From an uncultured Bacteroidales bacterium (GTDB lineage Bacteria > Bacteroidota > Bacteroidia > Bacteroidales > UBA932), in the NCBI GenBank assembly GCA_947306365.1, contig CAMZGD010000018.1, forward strand, positions 1 to 51,968: 51,968 nt of DNA. The letters run 5' to 3'. Positions 33,888 to 42,597 of this stretch are shown here, in pieces. Within the stretch, counting starts at the first letter, position 1. Each line of letters opens with the position of its first letter. The notes under the pieces were generated by a model that worked only from the letters and a program-made list of their open reading frames with translations, had not been told where the DNA came from and did not search any database. A program made the translations under genes and the position numbers.

Positions 33888-36200
33888 ATGAAGCTGAGTA
33901 TCATCATTCCCTATCACAACGCCGATCCCTGGATCGGAGGCATGCTTGATTCGCTGCTCGACCAGGATCTGCCGCACGACGACTATGAGATCGTGGTCGT
34001 GGACGACGGATCCACGGAAGAGCCGGTCACCCTGCACCGGTATGCGGCACAGTATCCCAACATCACCTGCCACCGGCAGGAGAATGCGGGGGTGACGACG
34101 GCGCGGAATACGGGGCTCGGCCTGGTGAAAGGGACGTGGATCTGGTTTTGCGACGCCGACGACTATGTGCTCCCGCAGTCGCTGGGCCGGCTCCTGGCCA
34201 TAGCGGAGGAGCGGCGGCTAGACATGCTGTTTTTCGATGCACGGTATGTGTATCCGGGAAAGCCGGTTGGCAGTCTCCGGAACGATTTCGATGCCGTGTC
34301 CGACGTTCGGACGGGCTGGGAATACGCCGTGAATCCGCCCGCGCCGATGGGAATGGCCGTGTGGCGCTTTCTGGTCCGTCGCGAATGCCTGGAAAACCCG
34401 CCGCTGCGCTTCCACGACGTGACGTATGGCGAAGGAAGCTGGTTCCAGTTGGAGCTGCTTCCGCGCATCCGGCGCGTGGCGCACGTCGCAGTGGATATCT
34501 ATTTCTACGTCCAGCGACAAGGGTCGATCCTGCATGCGAAGAAGCGGAAGAACTTCGAGCGGTATGCGTCTGACATGTATCAGTATCTGACCGCGCTGAC
34601 TGAGCGGATCGATGATGCTTCCGTGCCGTCCGATGTGCGGAAGCTGCTGGTCCAGCGGCGGGACTATGAGGCCTACCGGCTGCTGGGAAGCCTGTTGCGG
34701 TACTGTCCGGCGGACTTGTCCCGGTCGTATCTCGACAAGCTCGCGGCGATGGGCGCCTGGCCGCTGGCCCGTTCCGGCGGACGGAGCGAACGGCTGTACC
34801 GCCGGCTGATGAACCGGCGCGGTCTCTGGCTGGCGGCCTGCCGGCTCTACCGAAGGTTACGGCCGGTTGCGGCTGGTATCCTGTCGCTTGCGGTTGCCGT
34901 ATCGCTGGCGGCGGGATGCGGGCCCCGTATCGTGCCCGGTGCGGGCGGGATGCTGGAGGTTCGCTCCGCAGAACCCGTTGACGTGGTGTCGCTGGTGCTG
35001 CGGGACGTGCCGAACGAAGTGTTCTACAAGGATGTGTTTCTGGATGCGGGCATCGGCCTGACGTCGCGGACTTTCCTTTATGCGGCCGATTCAATGGGCC
35101 TTTCCCTGGAAGGCATCAGCCTTTCGCGGTCCAATGCTTCGGAAGCCGAGAAAGCGCTGCAGCAGCGCATCATCGCCGGTGATTCGCTCGACTGGAACGG
35201 CCGGCTCCTGTATCCCGACGGCCAGCCCCGCTACCGGGTGCTGTTCGTCAACGGGGGGAGTTCGACCACGCACGGAAAGTCGCTCGGCGAAACGGCGTTG
35301 CAGCGGATGCGGACATTCGTGGCAAACGGCGGCAGCTACGTGGGTACCTGTGCCGGGGCGTTCTTTGCCAGCCGGGGCACCAACAGCAATCCCGAGAACC
35401 CGTACTACCTGGCCGTCTGGCCCGGAATCGCCCATCGGACGGAAATGAAGAGTGTCTATTCCGGGGTGCGGATCGAAGCCGGTTCTCCGCTGCTCGCGTA
35501 CGATGATTTCGGCGGCGACGGCTATGTCAACAGCGTACGGCACAACCTGGGATGCTATGCCGGGAATCTTCCCGACGGGACGGAGGTCCTGGCGCGTTTC
35601 GACTATCCGGCCAGGAAGGATGTGCATCAGCAGCCCCTCGCGTGGGCGTACAAGCAGGATGAACGGACCGGCCGGGTGGTGATGGAAAGCTCCCATCCCG
35701 AAGAGGTATCGAAGGGAGAGCGGCTTGCCTTCACGGAATCCCTCATCGGCTATGCGCTCGACGGGGTCGGCGTGGTCCCGCTCAAGGGCGTGCTTGCGAA
35801 CGGCGAGCCGTGCGTGATGGACCGTCAGACGTGGGAGGATGATCCGGCGCACACGCGGATCGGCGACCTGCAGTGCCATCATTTCGCCGTCTACGTGCCT
35901 GCGGATGCCGTGCAGGTACGGTTCGCGATTGAAAGCGATGCCGATTGCGACCTGCAGCTGCGGCTGCGTCGCGACGGGTATGCCTTCCCGTCACAGGAAG
36001 ACTATGCGACGGATGGCGCGGGCGCCCGGCAGCAGCTGTCGTTCGACACCCTCGCGTCCGGTGTCTGGTATGTGTCGGTACAGTGCCTGACGACGGTGAC
36101 AGTGATGAATACGGATTATGGACAGGCGTATTCCGGCCGAACGGATGTATTGAACGGAATGCCTTATACGATAACGGTTTCCTGGTTGCGGAATGAATGA
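33888..36200 (+). CDS. Family 2 glycosyltransferase fused to a lipoprotein-like amidotransferase-fold module
   Basis: A 770-residue composite. Residues 1 to about 305 are a GT2 transferase: LSIIIPYHNADPW, VVVDDGS, ARNTGL and the metal-binding CDADDY. Residue 308 is Met and begins MNRRGLWLAACRLYRRLR, then a hydrophobic stretch ending AVSLAAGC (Cys344): a complete lipoprotein signal peptide in mid-protein. After it comes a class I amidotransferase/BPL_N-like domain with a nucleophile elbow VGTCAGAFFAS (Cys488) and SSHPEE (His603, Glu605), then a beta-rich domain resembling a pre-peptidase C-terminal module (about 665-765). No stop or frameshift separates the halves. An internal start at ATG 34809 could yield the lipoprotein alone. 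Function of the second half is not known to me. Confidence 0.85.
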   Translation: MKLSIIIPYHNADPWIGGMLDSLLDQDLPHDDYEIVVVDDGSTEEPVTLHRYAAQYPNITCHRQENAGVTTARNTGLGLVKGTWIWFCDADDYVLPQSLGRLLAIAEERRLDMLFFDARYVYPGKPVGSLRNDFDAVSDVRTGWEYAVNPPAPMGMAVWRFLVRRECLENPPLRFHDVTYGEGSWFQLELLPRIRRVAHVAVDIYFYVQRQGSILHAKKRKNFERYASDMYQYLTALTERIDDASVPSDVRKLLVQRRDYEAYRLLGSLLRYCPADLSRSYLDKLAAMGAWPLARSGGRSERLYRRLMNRRGLWLAACRLYRRLRPVAAGILSLAVAVSLAAGCGPRIVPGAGGMLEVRSAEPVDVVSLVLRDVPNEVFYKDVFLDAGIGLTSRTFLYAADSMGLSLEGISLSRSNASEAEKALQQRIIAGDSLDWNGRLLYPDGQPRYRVLFVNGGSSTTHGKSLGETALQRMRTFVANGGSYVGTCAGAFFASRGTNSNPENPYYLAVWPGIAHRTEMKSVYSGVRIEAGSPLLAYDDFGGDGYVNSVRHNLGCYAGNLPDGTEVLARFDYPARKDVHQQPLAWAYKQDERTGRVVMESSHPEEVSKGERLAFTESLIGYALDGVGVVPLKGVLANGEPCVMDRQTWEDDPAHTRIGDLQCHHFAVYVPADAVQVRFAIESDADCDLQLRLRRDGYAFPSQEDYATDGAGARQQLSFDTLASGVWYVSVQCLTTVTVMNTDYGQAYSGRTDVLNGMPYTITVSWLRNE

Positions 36201-37650
36201 TCGGGACCTGAAGGAAAAGACGGTTTCAGGAATGATCTGGTCGAGTGTCGGCCGGTTCGGGACGATGGCCCTGAGCTTCGTGTCGAACCTGATCCTGGCG
36301 CGCCTGCTGATGCCTTCGGATTTTGGCGTCATCGGTATGCTCCACGTATTTATTGCCGTGTCGGGTGTATTCGTGACGGCTGGGTTCGGCTCGGCGCTCA
36401 TTCAGAAAAAGAATCCCACGCACATCGATTACACGTCGGTCTTCTGGTGGAATCTTGGGGCGGCCATCGTGTTCTACTGGATTCTCTTCGCCTGCGGACC
36501 GGCGATCGCCCGTTTCTATGCGATGCCGGAACTCTGTCCCGTTCTCCGTGTGCAGAGCCTGTCGCTGATTATCCAGGCTTTCTCGGTGGTGCAGACCAAC
36601 CAGCTCAGGAAGCAGCTCCGGTTCCGTGAGCTGTCGATGCGGAGCCTGGGCGCCGCTTTCATCGGGACTATCGTGGGCGTTGTGATGGCATTCCGGGGCT
36701 ACAACTACTGGAGCCTTGTCTGCGCGAGCCTGGTGTCCAGCTTTACGGGCGTGCTGCTGCTCTGGCGACTGAGCAGCTGGCGGCCCACGCGAGAATTCAG
36801 CATCCGGTCACTGAAGGAACTCTTTGCCTTCGGCGGCCTGATGGCCCTTTCCGGACTGGTGGAGACCGTCTATACGAACCTGCAGAGCCTGATCATCGGC
36901 AAATGGTATTCGCCGAAGGACCTGGGCTATTACACCCAGGCCCGCAAACTGGAGGACGTGCCTACGGATTCGTTGTCGTATATCGTCAATCAGGTTTCTT
37001 TCCCGGTGTTCTCTTCGCTGCAGGACGAAAAGGACCGGCTGGTGGCCACGATGCGGAAGAACGCCAAGGCGATCAACTATCTCAATTTCCCGCTGATGTC
37101 CCTGCTGATCGTCATCGCGCGGCCGTTGATCACCCTGCTGTACGGCGCCAAATGGGAAGTATCGATCCCGTATTTCCAGATTCTCTGCATTTCGAGCCTG
37201 GTGTTCTCGATGAACACGCTCAACACGAATGTCATCAAATCGCTGGGGAAGGCGAAGCTCTATTTCTGGGTTCAGCTCATCAAGCGTCTGATCGGCCTGG
37301 TGCTGATCATCCTGGGCGCCCGTGCCGGAATGCTTCCGTTGATGTGGGCTCTCACGGCGATCGGCTATACCAGCATCGTCATCAATATGTATGTGAACGG
37401 CCGGCTCATCGGCTACGGCATCGGGCCGCAGGTCCGCGACCTGGCTAGGTTTTTCACCGCGGCGCTGGTGGTGGCGGGCATCGTGTATCTGCTGGGGCGC
37501 GTCCTGCCCCTGCATCCTTATCTGGTGATGATCGTGCAGATCGTGGTGTATGTGGCGCTCTATATCGCCTGCTCCCGGTTATTCAAGTTCGATAGCTATT
37601 ACGGCTATCTGGGCATCCTGAAACAATATCTTAAACGCTTGAAGAAATGA
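36193..37650 (+). CDS. wzx: Polysaccharide flippase (Wzx, MOP superfamily)
   Basis: A 485-residue integral membrane protein with about 12-14 hydrophobic helices across the full length. The N-terminus (LKEKTVSGMIWSSVGRFG) and ARLLMPSDFGVIGM are typical of WzxC-like oligosaccharide flippases. It would move undecaprenyl-linked repeat units across the inner membrane. The gene overlaps the preceding fusion gene by 8 bases and its TGA overlaps the next ATG, so it is tightly coupled to both. Confidence 0.9.
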   Translation: MNDRDLKEKTVSGMIWSSVGRFGTMALSFVSNLILARLLMPSDFGVIGMLHVFIAVSGVFVTAGFGSALIQKKNPTHIDYTSVFWWNLGAAIVFYWILFACGPAIARFYAMPELCPVLRVQSLSLIIQAFSVVQTNQLRKQLRFRELSMRSLGAAFIGTIVGVVMAFRGYNYWSLVCASLVSSFTGVLLLWRLSSWRPTREFSIRSLKELFAFGGLMALSGLVETVYTNLQSLIIGKWYSPKDLGYYTQARKLEDVPTDSLSYIVNQVSFPVFSSLQDEKDRLVATMRKNAKAINYLNFPLMSLLIVIARPLITLLYGAKWEVSIPYFQILCISSLVFSMNTLNTNVIKSLGKAKLYFWVQLIKRLIGLVLIILGARAGMLPLMWALTAIGYTSIVINMYVNGRLIGYGIGPQVRDLARFFTAALVVAGIVYLLGRVLPLHPYLVMIVQIVVYVALYIACSRLFKFDSYYGYLGILKQYLKRLKK

Positions 37651-38393
37651 AGTCACGCTTTGGGAAACTGATGCATCTGATCTTCCGAACCAATTTTATC
37701 CAGACGTTGCGGTTTAATTGGAAAATGCTTCCAGCTCGGCAGGCATGGAGGCTCCCGATGTATTTTTACGGGAAAGTGACTTTCCGGAGCCTGACTGGAA
37801 AGGTCGTGATTAATGGTCCTGTTCACAGAGGAATGATCAAAGTCGGTCGTACGAACCGTTATGTAAGCACGACAATTCCCTGGACTATTTGGACAATCCG
37901 CGGAACCATTATTTTCAATGGACGTCTTGACTTTTGGATGGGTTCCTATGTACTAGTATCGGACGGGGCCGTATTATCTTTTGGCCGGCATCCCACTTTC
38001 TGCGGTTCGAACATACACATTTTCTGTTATGAGCGTATTTCTATTGGGAATAATGTAAGGCTTACATGGGATATTCAAATTTTTGATACAAGTTTTCACT
38101 ACATCCGCAATCAGGAGGACGGGAGCATACCATGTCTGACAAAGCCTGTATGTATTGGAGATGATATCTGGATAGGGAATCGTACGACCATAGGCAAAGG
38201 CGCCGTTATTCCTTCAAAAACCGTAGTTGCTTCGTATAGTCTGGTTAACAAAGACTTTTCATATGCCGGGCCATATTGTCTACTGGCGGGAATCCCTGCG
38301 ATTGTCAAGTCAACACAAAAGGAACGTTTATTTGGCCGCGAGATTGAAGCGGAATGGGATCCGGTTTACCATTATTCCCGGACACACTTGTAA
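37647..38393 (+). CDS. Hexapeptide-repeat acyltransferase
   Basis: A 248-residue left-handed beta-helix acyltransferase, expected to O- or N-acetylate a sugar of the repeat unit with acetyl-CoA. Hexapeptide-type segments run from about 85 to 215, including ISIGNNVRLTW, VCIGDDIWIGNRTTIGKGA and SLVNKDF. Codons ending in A or T are much commoner than in its neighbours, so this gene looks like a recent import. It overlaps wzx by 4 bases (ATGA) and ends 19 bp before the CapA-family gene. Confidence 0.85.
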   Translation: MKSRFGKLMHLIFRTNFIQTLRFNWKMLPARQAWRLPMYFYGKVTFRSLTGKVVINGPVHRGMIKVGRTNRYVSTTIPWTIWTIRGTIIFNGRLDFWMGSYVLVSDGAVLSFGRHPTFCGSNIHIFCYERISIGNNVRLTWDIQIFDTSFHYIRNQEDGSIPCLTKPVCIGDDIWIGNRTTIGKGAVIPSKTVVASYSLVNKDFSYAGPYCLLAGIPAIVKSTQKERLFGREIEAEWDPVYHYSRTHL

Positions 38394-38412
38394 TTTCGGC
38401 GGAGCTTGAGAG

Positions 38413-39564
38413 ATGGAAGAGTTTATACGAAATCAAGGCAGAATCCTGCTAGCCGGAGACCTGTTCCCGACAGAAGAGAATGTCGCATTATTTGCGGATG
38501 GCGATGTCGAACGTTTGTTCGGCTCGGATCTTTGTCGGCTGTTTGCTGGGGCTGACCTGGCGGTCTGCAACATGGAAGGCTCCTTGACTGATCGTCCGGG
38601 AACCTGTCGGAAGACGGGGCCCGTCAAAGTGGCCCCATGCCGTGCCGTTGAAGCCTACAAACGGCTGGGAATCCAGGTCTGTCTGCTGGCCAACAACCAT
38701 GTGACCGACGGCGGCACCGAAGGCGTCCTGGATACGTTGCTTTCATTGGAAGATGCGGGCATCCGTGCAATCGGCGCCGGTATGGACGCGGATTCAATCG
38801 CGCACTCCTTTGTCCAGACTGTAGCTGGGATGCGGATCGGATTCTACAATGTGGCCGAGACCATGTACAACCGGCCCGGAAAAGAAACGCCCGGTGTTTG
38901 GCTGTATGATGAATGGTTGGTTTGCCGGGAAATCGAAGCGTTGAAACGGCAGTGCGACTTTCTGGTTGTCGCTTATCATGGCGGTATCGAGAAGTATCCG
39001 TACCCATCGCCTGAGACGCGGAAGCGTTTCCATCGGATGGCGGAGAGCGGGGCCGATCTGGTGATCGCGCAACACACGCACTGCATCGGTGCGGAGGAGA
39101 TGTACAAAGGCGCCCGGCTTATGTACGGGCAGGGCGATTTCCTGCTGAAGAATTATCTCCCGGGAAAGACGGATACCGGCTTGGTCTTGGAACTTCGGAT
39201 CGACAAGGGGAACGTATCCCTTGTTCGGCATCTGGTCCGGTCCGTTGAGCATCGATTCGTCCGATATGACGACCATCAGGATTTGCTTCCCTGGGATGCC
39301 TTGTCTGCCAGACTGGATGACGATGCTTTTTTAGCCGGGGAATTCCGCCGGTTCTGCGACCGGGAGCTGGATTTATATCTGACAGCCTTCAAAAGCCCGC
39401 CCGTCTGGGCGCGGCTGTTGCGCAGGATTTCACGGAGAGCCTATCGGAATTGGCTCCGGAAGAACGCTTTTCGTTCCGACGACTTGTTGTTTGCCTTGCA
39501 CACGCTTCGGTCGGAGCAAAACAGGGAGACGGCCGTTACGGGACTTGAACAATTATTGAAATAA
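38413..39564 (+). CDS. CapA-family metallophosphatase-like protein
   Basis: A 383-residue protein of the CapA (poly-gamma-glutamate synthesis) metallophosphatase family. In order: RILLAGDLFPTE, NMEGSLTD, LANNHVTDGG, VVAYHGGIEKYP and IAQHTHCIG, the metal-ligand motifs of the calcineurin-like fold. No signal peptide is visible, so it is probably cytoplasmic or membrane-associated. CapA is needed for polyglutamate capsule in Bacillus but its chemistry is unresolved. Here it lies 1 bp before a GNAT-ATP-grasp gene, which suggests amino-acid or carboxylate chemistry on the polymer. Confidence 0.88.
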   Translation: MEEFIRNQGRILLAGDLFPTEENVALFADGDVERLFGSDLCRLFAGADLAVCNMEGSLTDRPGTCRKTGPVKVAPCRAVEAYKRLGIQVCLLANNHVTDGGTEGVLDTLLSLEDAGIRAIGAGMDADSIAHSFVQTVAGMRIGFYNVAETMYNRPGKETPGVWLYDEWLVCREIEALKRQCDFLVVAYHGGIEKYPYPSPETRKRFHRMAESGADLVIAQHTHCIGAEEMYKGARLMYGQGDFLLKNYLPGKTDTGLVLELRIDKGNVSLVRHLVRSVEHRFVRYDDHQDLLPWDALSARLDDDAFLAGEFRRFCDRELDLYLTAFKSPPVWARLLRRISRRAYRNWLRKNAFRSDDLLFALHTLRSEQNRETAVTGLEQLLK

Positions 39565-39565
39565 G

Positions 39566-41392
39566 ATGGAAACCGCATATACGATCGTCGAAAAGCCTGC
39601 CGCTATTTCCTGGGAAGCGATACGCGACCTTGTCTGGACGGCTCATTCCGATAACCGGAACCAGGGGATTCTTGTTCGCAACACGTTCTTGTCTGCCGAT
39701 GAGATTCGGGACAAGATCGGGTCGCAGGGAAAAATATGGGTAGCCTTGTCTGATGACAAATTAATCGGATCTTATGCTTGGACGCCCCGGTACTTTGACT
39801 TGTGGAGTGGCCGTGGAATGTATGCGTATTGCTGTCTTGGGGCAGTATTGCCGGACTACCGGGAAAAAGGTATTTTTCGGGAGCTATGTCATATCTGTGA
39901 AAAGGAGGCTAGGCTCCAGGGCTATTCCTGGCTGATGTTCGATGTCCATGCCTTGAACCGTCGAATGCAGGAGATCAGCGAACAGGGCGGTTTCCGCAAG
40001 GTCGGATGCCAGTATTGGGGGGAGCATTTCAGTTACCTGATGGTCAAATGGCTGGAAGGAAATCCCCCTTCCCGTCTCCGATGCAACTGGCGCTTTTTCT
40101 TGTCTTCACTGAAGGCGAAGTTGAAGAAGCCTTTTGTGCCTGTACAGACAGCATCCTGCCTGCCCGACAGGGCGGTAATCATCGGACAAGGTTTTACGGG
40201 GCGATTGGGTCTCGTGCGTTCACTGGCTGCGGCCGGTTGTTCGAGCCGGATCATCGTCCTTCATCCCCGCTCAAAGGATGGAAGGCCCTATGAGGCGAAG
40301 AATCAGCCAGATGCGCTGAGTAAGTATGTGACGGAGTGCTTTTACTGCGAAAATTACAATGAGGAGATGCTCCTGGACTACTTGCTCGACAAGTGCGCAG
40401 AATCGGGAAAGAAACCGCTGATCGTGCCGGACAATGACTTTTCCGCCGCTTTTGTGGATGCGCATCGGGAAACGTTGTCTGATCATTTCCTGTTGCCGCA
40501 CGGGAAGGGAGATGCGGATTCGGTTGAGGCATGGATGGATAAATCGCGGCAGAAAGCGCTGGCGCGCGCCGTGGGGTTAAATGTCGCCGAGGCTTCTGTC
40601 GTCGAGTCGGGCGATTATGGCGGACGGTTGCCTTCCGCTGTCCATTATCCGTGTTTCGTTAAGCCTTTGGCTTCACTGGCGGGCGGAAAGATGTGGCTTG
40701 CGCGTTGCAATGAGGAAGCCGAATTGCGGAAATGCATGAAGTATGCCTATGACCGGCGGGGCAATCTCCGGATGCTCGTTGAAGATTTCAAGGAAATTGA
40801 GACGGAATATGCCACGGTCGGTTTCACGGACGGGGAAGATGTGGTGATTCCCGGTATCCTGCAAATTGTCCAGATGGGGAAAGGATGGCACTTCGGCGTG
40901 GCGGTACAGGGAAAAGTGCTCCCTCCGGACGGCTGGGACGAGATACTGGACAAATTCAGGGAACTGGTTCGCCGAACGGGTTTCAAAGGCTTGTTTGACA
41001 TAGATTTCTACAGAAGTGAAGGGAAGATCTTTTTCTGTGAACTGAACCTTCGTTTTGGCGGCTCCGGCTATGCCTTCACACGGCTTGGGGTGAACTTGCC
41101 CCAAATGATGCTGCAGTCCTTCTCCGGAAAACCGTGGGATCGGGATGCGCGGATCGACAGTTCCGCTTATTATTTCAATGAGCGGATGGGACGGGATGAA
41201 TGGTATTTTGGCCGAATCTCCTGGAAAGCGTATTGCCAGATCCGCGATGCCTCCCAGATCCGTTTCCTTCAGGACAAGAATGACCCGGTACCCGAACGGG
41301 CTTATCGCCGGGAGACGGCGATGCTTTGTATTAAGTTGTTTTTCAAGAAATTGACGGGTTCGTTACAATACCACACCCCGTATCAGCAATGA
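39566..41392 (+). CDS. GNAT acetyltransferase fused to an ATP-grasp ligase
   Basis: A 608-residue fusion. Residues 1 to about 165 look like a GNAT N-acyltransferase (acyl-CoA loop LGAVLPDYREKGIFRELC). Residues about 200-565 form an ATP-grasp carboxylate-amine ligase: substrate-binding IVPDNDFSAAFVD, nucleotide-binding PCFVKPLASLAGGK, and the metal-binding end FDIDFY...FFCELNLRFGGSGYA. This second part is clearly paralogous to the next gene. Codon use is less GC-rich than in the next gene. A plausible role is joining an amino acid to a carboxylate and acylating one partner; the substrates cannot be told from sequence. Confidence 0.84.
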   Translation: METAYTIVEKPAAISWEAIRDLVWTAHSDNRNQGILVRNTFLSADEIRDKIGSQGKIWVALSDDKLIGSYAWTPRYFDLWSGRGMYAYCCLGAVLPDYREKGIFRELCHICEKEARLQGYSWLMFDVHALNRRMQEISEQGGFRKVGCQYWGEHFSYLMVKWLEGNPPSRLRCNWRFFLSSLKAKLKKPFVPVQTASCLPDRAVIIGQGFTGRLGLVRSLAAAGCSSRIIVLHPRSKDGRPYEAKNQPDALSKYVTECFYCENYNEEMLLDYLLDKCAESGKKPLIVPDNDFSAAFVDAHRETLSDHFLLPHGKGDADSVEAWMDKSRQKALARAVGLNVAEASVVESGDYGGRLPSAVHYPCFVKPLASLAGGKMWLARCNEEAELRKCMKYAYDRRGNLRMLVEDFKEIETEYATVGFTDGEDVVIPGILQIVQMGKGWHFGVAVQGKVLPPDGWDEILDKFRELVRRTGFKGLFDIDFYRSEGKIFFCELNLRFGGSGYAFTRLGVNLPQMMLQSFSGKPWDRDARIDSSAYYFNERMGRDEWYFGRISWKAYCQIRDASQIRFLQDKNDPVPERAYRRETAMLCIKLFFKKLTGSLQYHTPYQQ

Positions 41393-42597
41393 GCAGTATC
41401 CCTGTCGTCATCATCGGTCACGGTTATACCTCGCGGCTGGCGGTCATCCGGTCGCTGGGAGCGATTGGCTGCAGGATTACGGTCATCGTACAGGCCTTCC
41501 ACGGGCGGCTCGGCCGCTGGATGCGCTTCGACGGCGGAACACCGGTGGACTGCTGCAGCAAGTACGTTGACCGGTTCCTGTGGTGTCCGGCCGAATCGGA
41601 GTCGGAGATGGTGCGGCTGCTGCTGGACAAGTGCACGGACCCGCAGCAGAAGGTGGTGATCATTCCCGACAGTGATTTCGCGGCGGCCGTGATCGACCGG
41701 CATGCGACGGAATTGTCGCCGTATTTCCTGTTCCCGCACGTGGGCGATACCCCCGGCGGGCTGGAACGCTGGATGGACAAGTCCGCCCAGAAGTCACTGG
41801 CCCGCGAAGTCGGGCTGCCGGTGGCCGATTCGGTGGTGGTTCCGGTATCGCCGCAAGGCTTCACCCTGCCGGAAGGGATTGCGTATCCCTGTTTCACCAA
41901 GCCGGTGCAGACCATCCACGGTGGAAAGACACTGCATCGCTGCGACGATGCGGCGGCGCTGCATCGGGCACTGGCCGAAACGGCCGCGCACGGCGCGTCT
42001 GCGGTGCTGGTCGAACGGTTTATGCCCATCGGTACGGAATATGCCGTGCTGGGGTGTGCCTGCGGGACGGAAGTCGTCATTCCCGGCGTCATCGTGTTTA
42101 CGGAAAACGGCCGGCGGCATTTCGGCATCGCCCGTACCGGGAAAGTCGTGCCGCCGGACGGCTTTGAGGACCTGCTTGGACGGTTTCGTGCATTCGTGCG
42201 CCGGACCGGTTTCACCGGTCTCTTCGACATTGATTTCTACGAAAGCGGCGGTACGCTGTATTTCAGTGAGCTGAACCTCCGGTTCGGCGGATCCGGCTAT
42301 GCGGTCACCCGACAGGGCGTCAACCTGCCGGCGCTGTTTGTCCGTTCGGTCTGCGGGGAAGACACCGCCGGGATGCCCCGGAAAGTGACGGCCTCCGCCA
42401 CTTTCGTCAACGAGCGGATGTGCATCGACGACTGGAGTTTTTATTATCTGACGGAAGCGGAATGCCGTGCGCGCATCGCGTCCGCCGACATCCGCTTTGT
42501 CGCGGATGCGGATGATCCGGGTCCGCAACGAAAGCTGGACCGGTATTTCCGGCAGCAGAAGATCAAGCGCGTATTGCGGAAATGGCTGAAAGCGTAA
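41389..42597 (+). CDS. ATP-grasp ligase, paralogue of the upstream fusion
   Basis: A 402-residue stand-alone ATP-grasp enzyme. VVIIGHGYTSRLAVIRSL is a Rossmann-like pre-ATP-grasp segment, followed by IIPDSDFAAAVID, CFTKPVQTIHGGK and FDIDFYESGGTLYFSELN, LRFGGSGYA. The same blocks occur in the same order in the preceding gene, including ERWMDKSAQKSLAREVGL against EAWMDKSRQKALARAVGL. It starts in the preceding stop (ATGA) and overlaps licD by 16 bases. Ligates a carboxylate to an amine by an acyl-phosphate; substrate unknown. Confidence 0.86.
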   Translation: MSSIPVVIIGHGYTSRLAVIRSLGAIGCRITVIVQAFHGRLGRWMRFDGGTPVDCCSKYVDRFLWCPAESESEMVRLLLDKCTDPQQKVVIIPDSDFAAAVIDRHATELSPYFLFPHVGDTPGGLERWMDKSAQKSLAREVGLPVADSVVVPVSPQGFTLPEGIAYPCFTKPVQTIHGGKTLHRCDDAAALHRALAETAAHGASAVLVERFMPIGTEYAVLGCACGTEVVIPGVIVFTENGRRHFGIARTGKVVPPDGFEDLLGRFRAFVRRTGFTGLFDIDFYESGGTLYFSELNLRFGGSGYAVTRQGVNLPALFVRSVCGEDTAGMPRKVTASATFVNERMCIDDWSFYYLTEAECRARIASADIRFVADADDPGPQRKLDRYFRQQKIKRVLRKWLKA

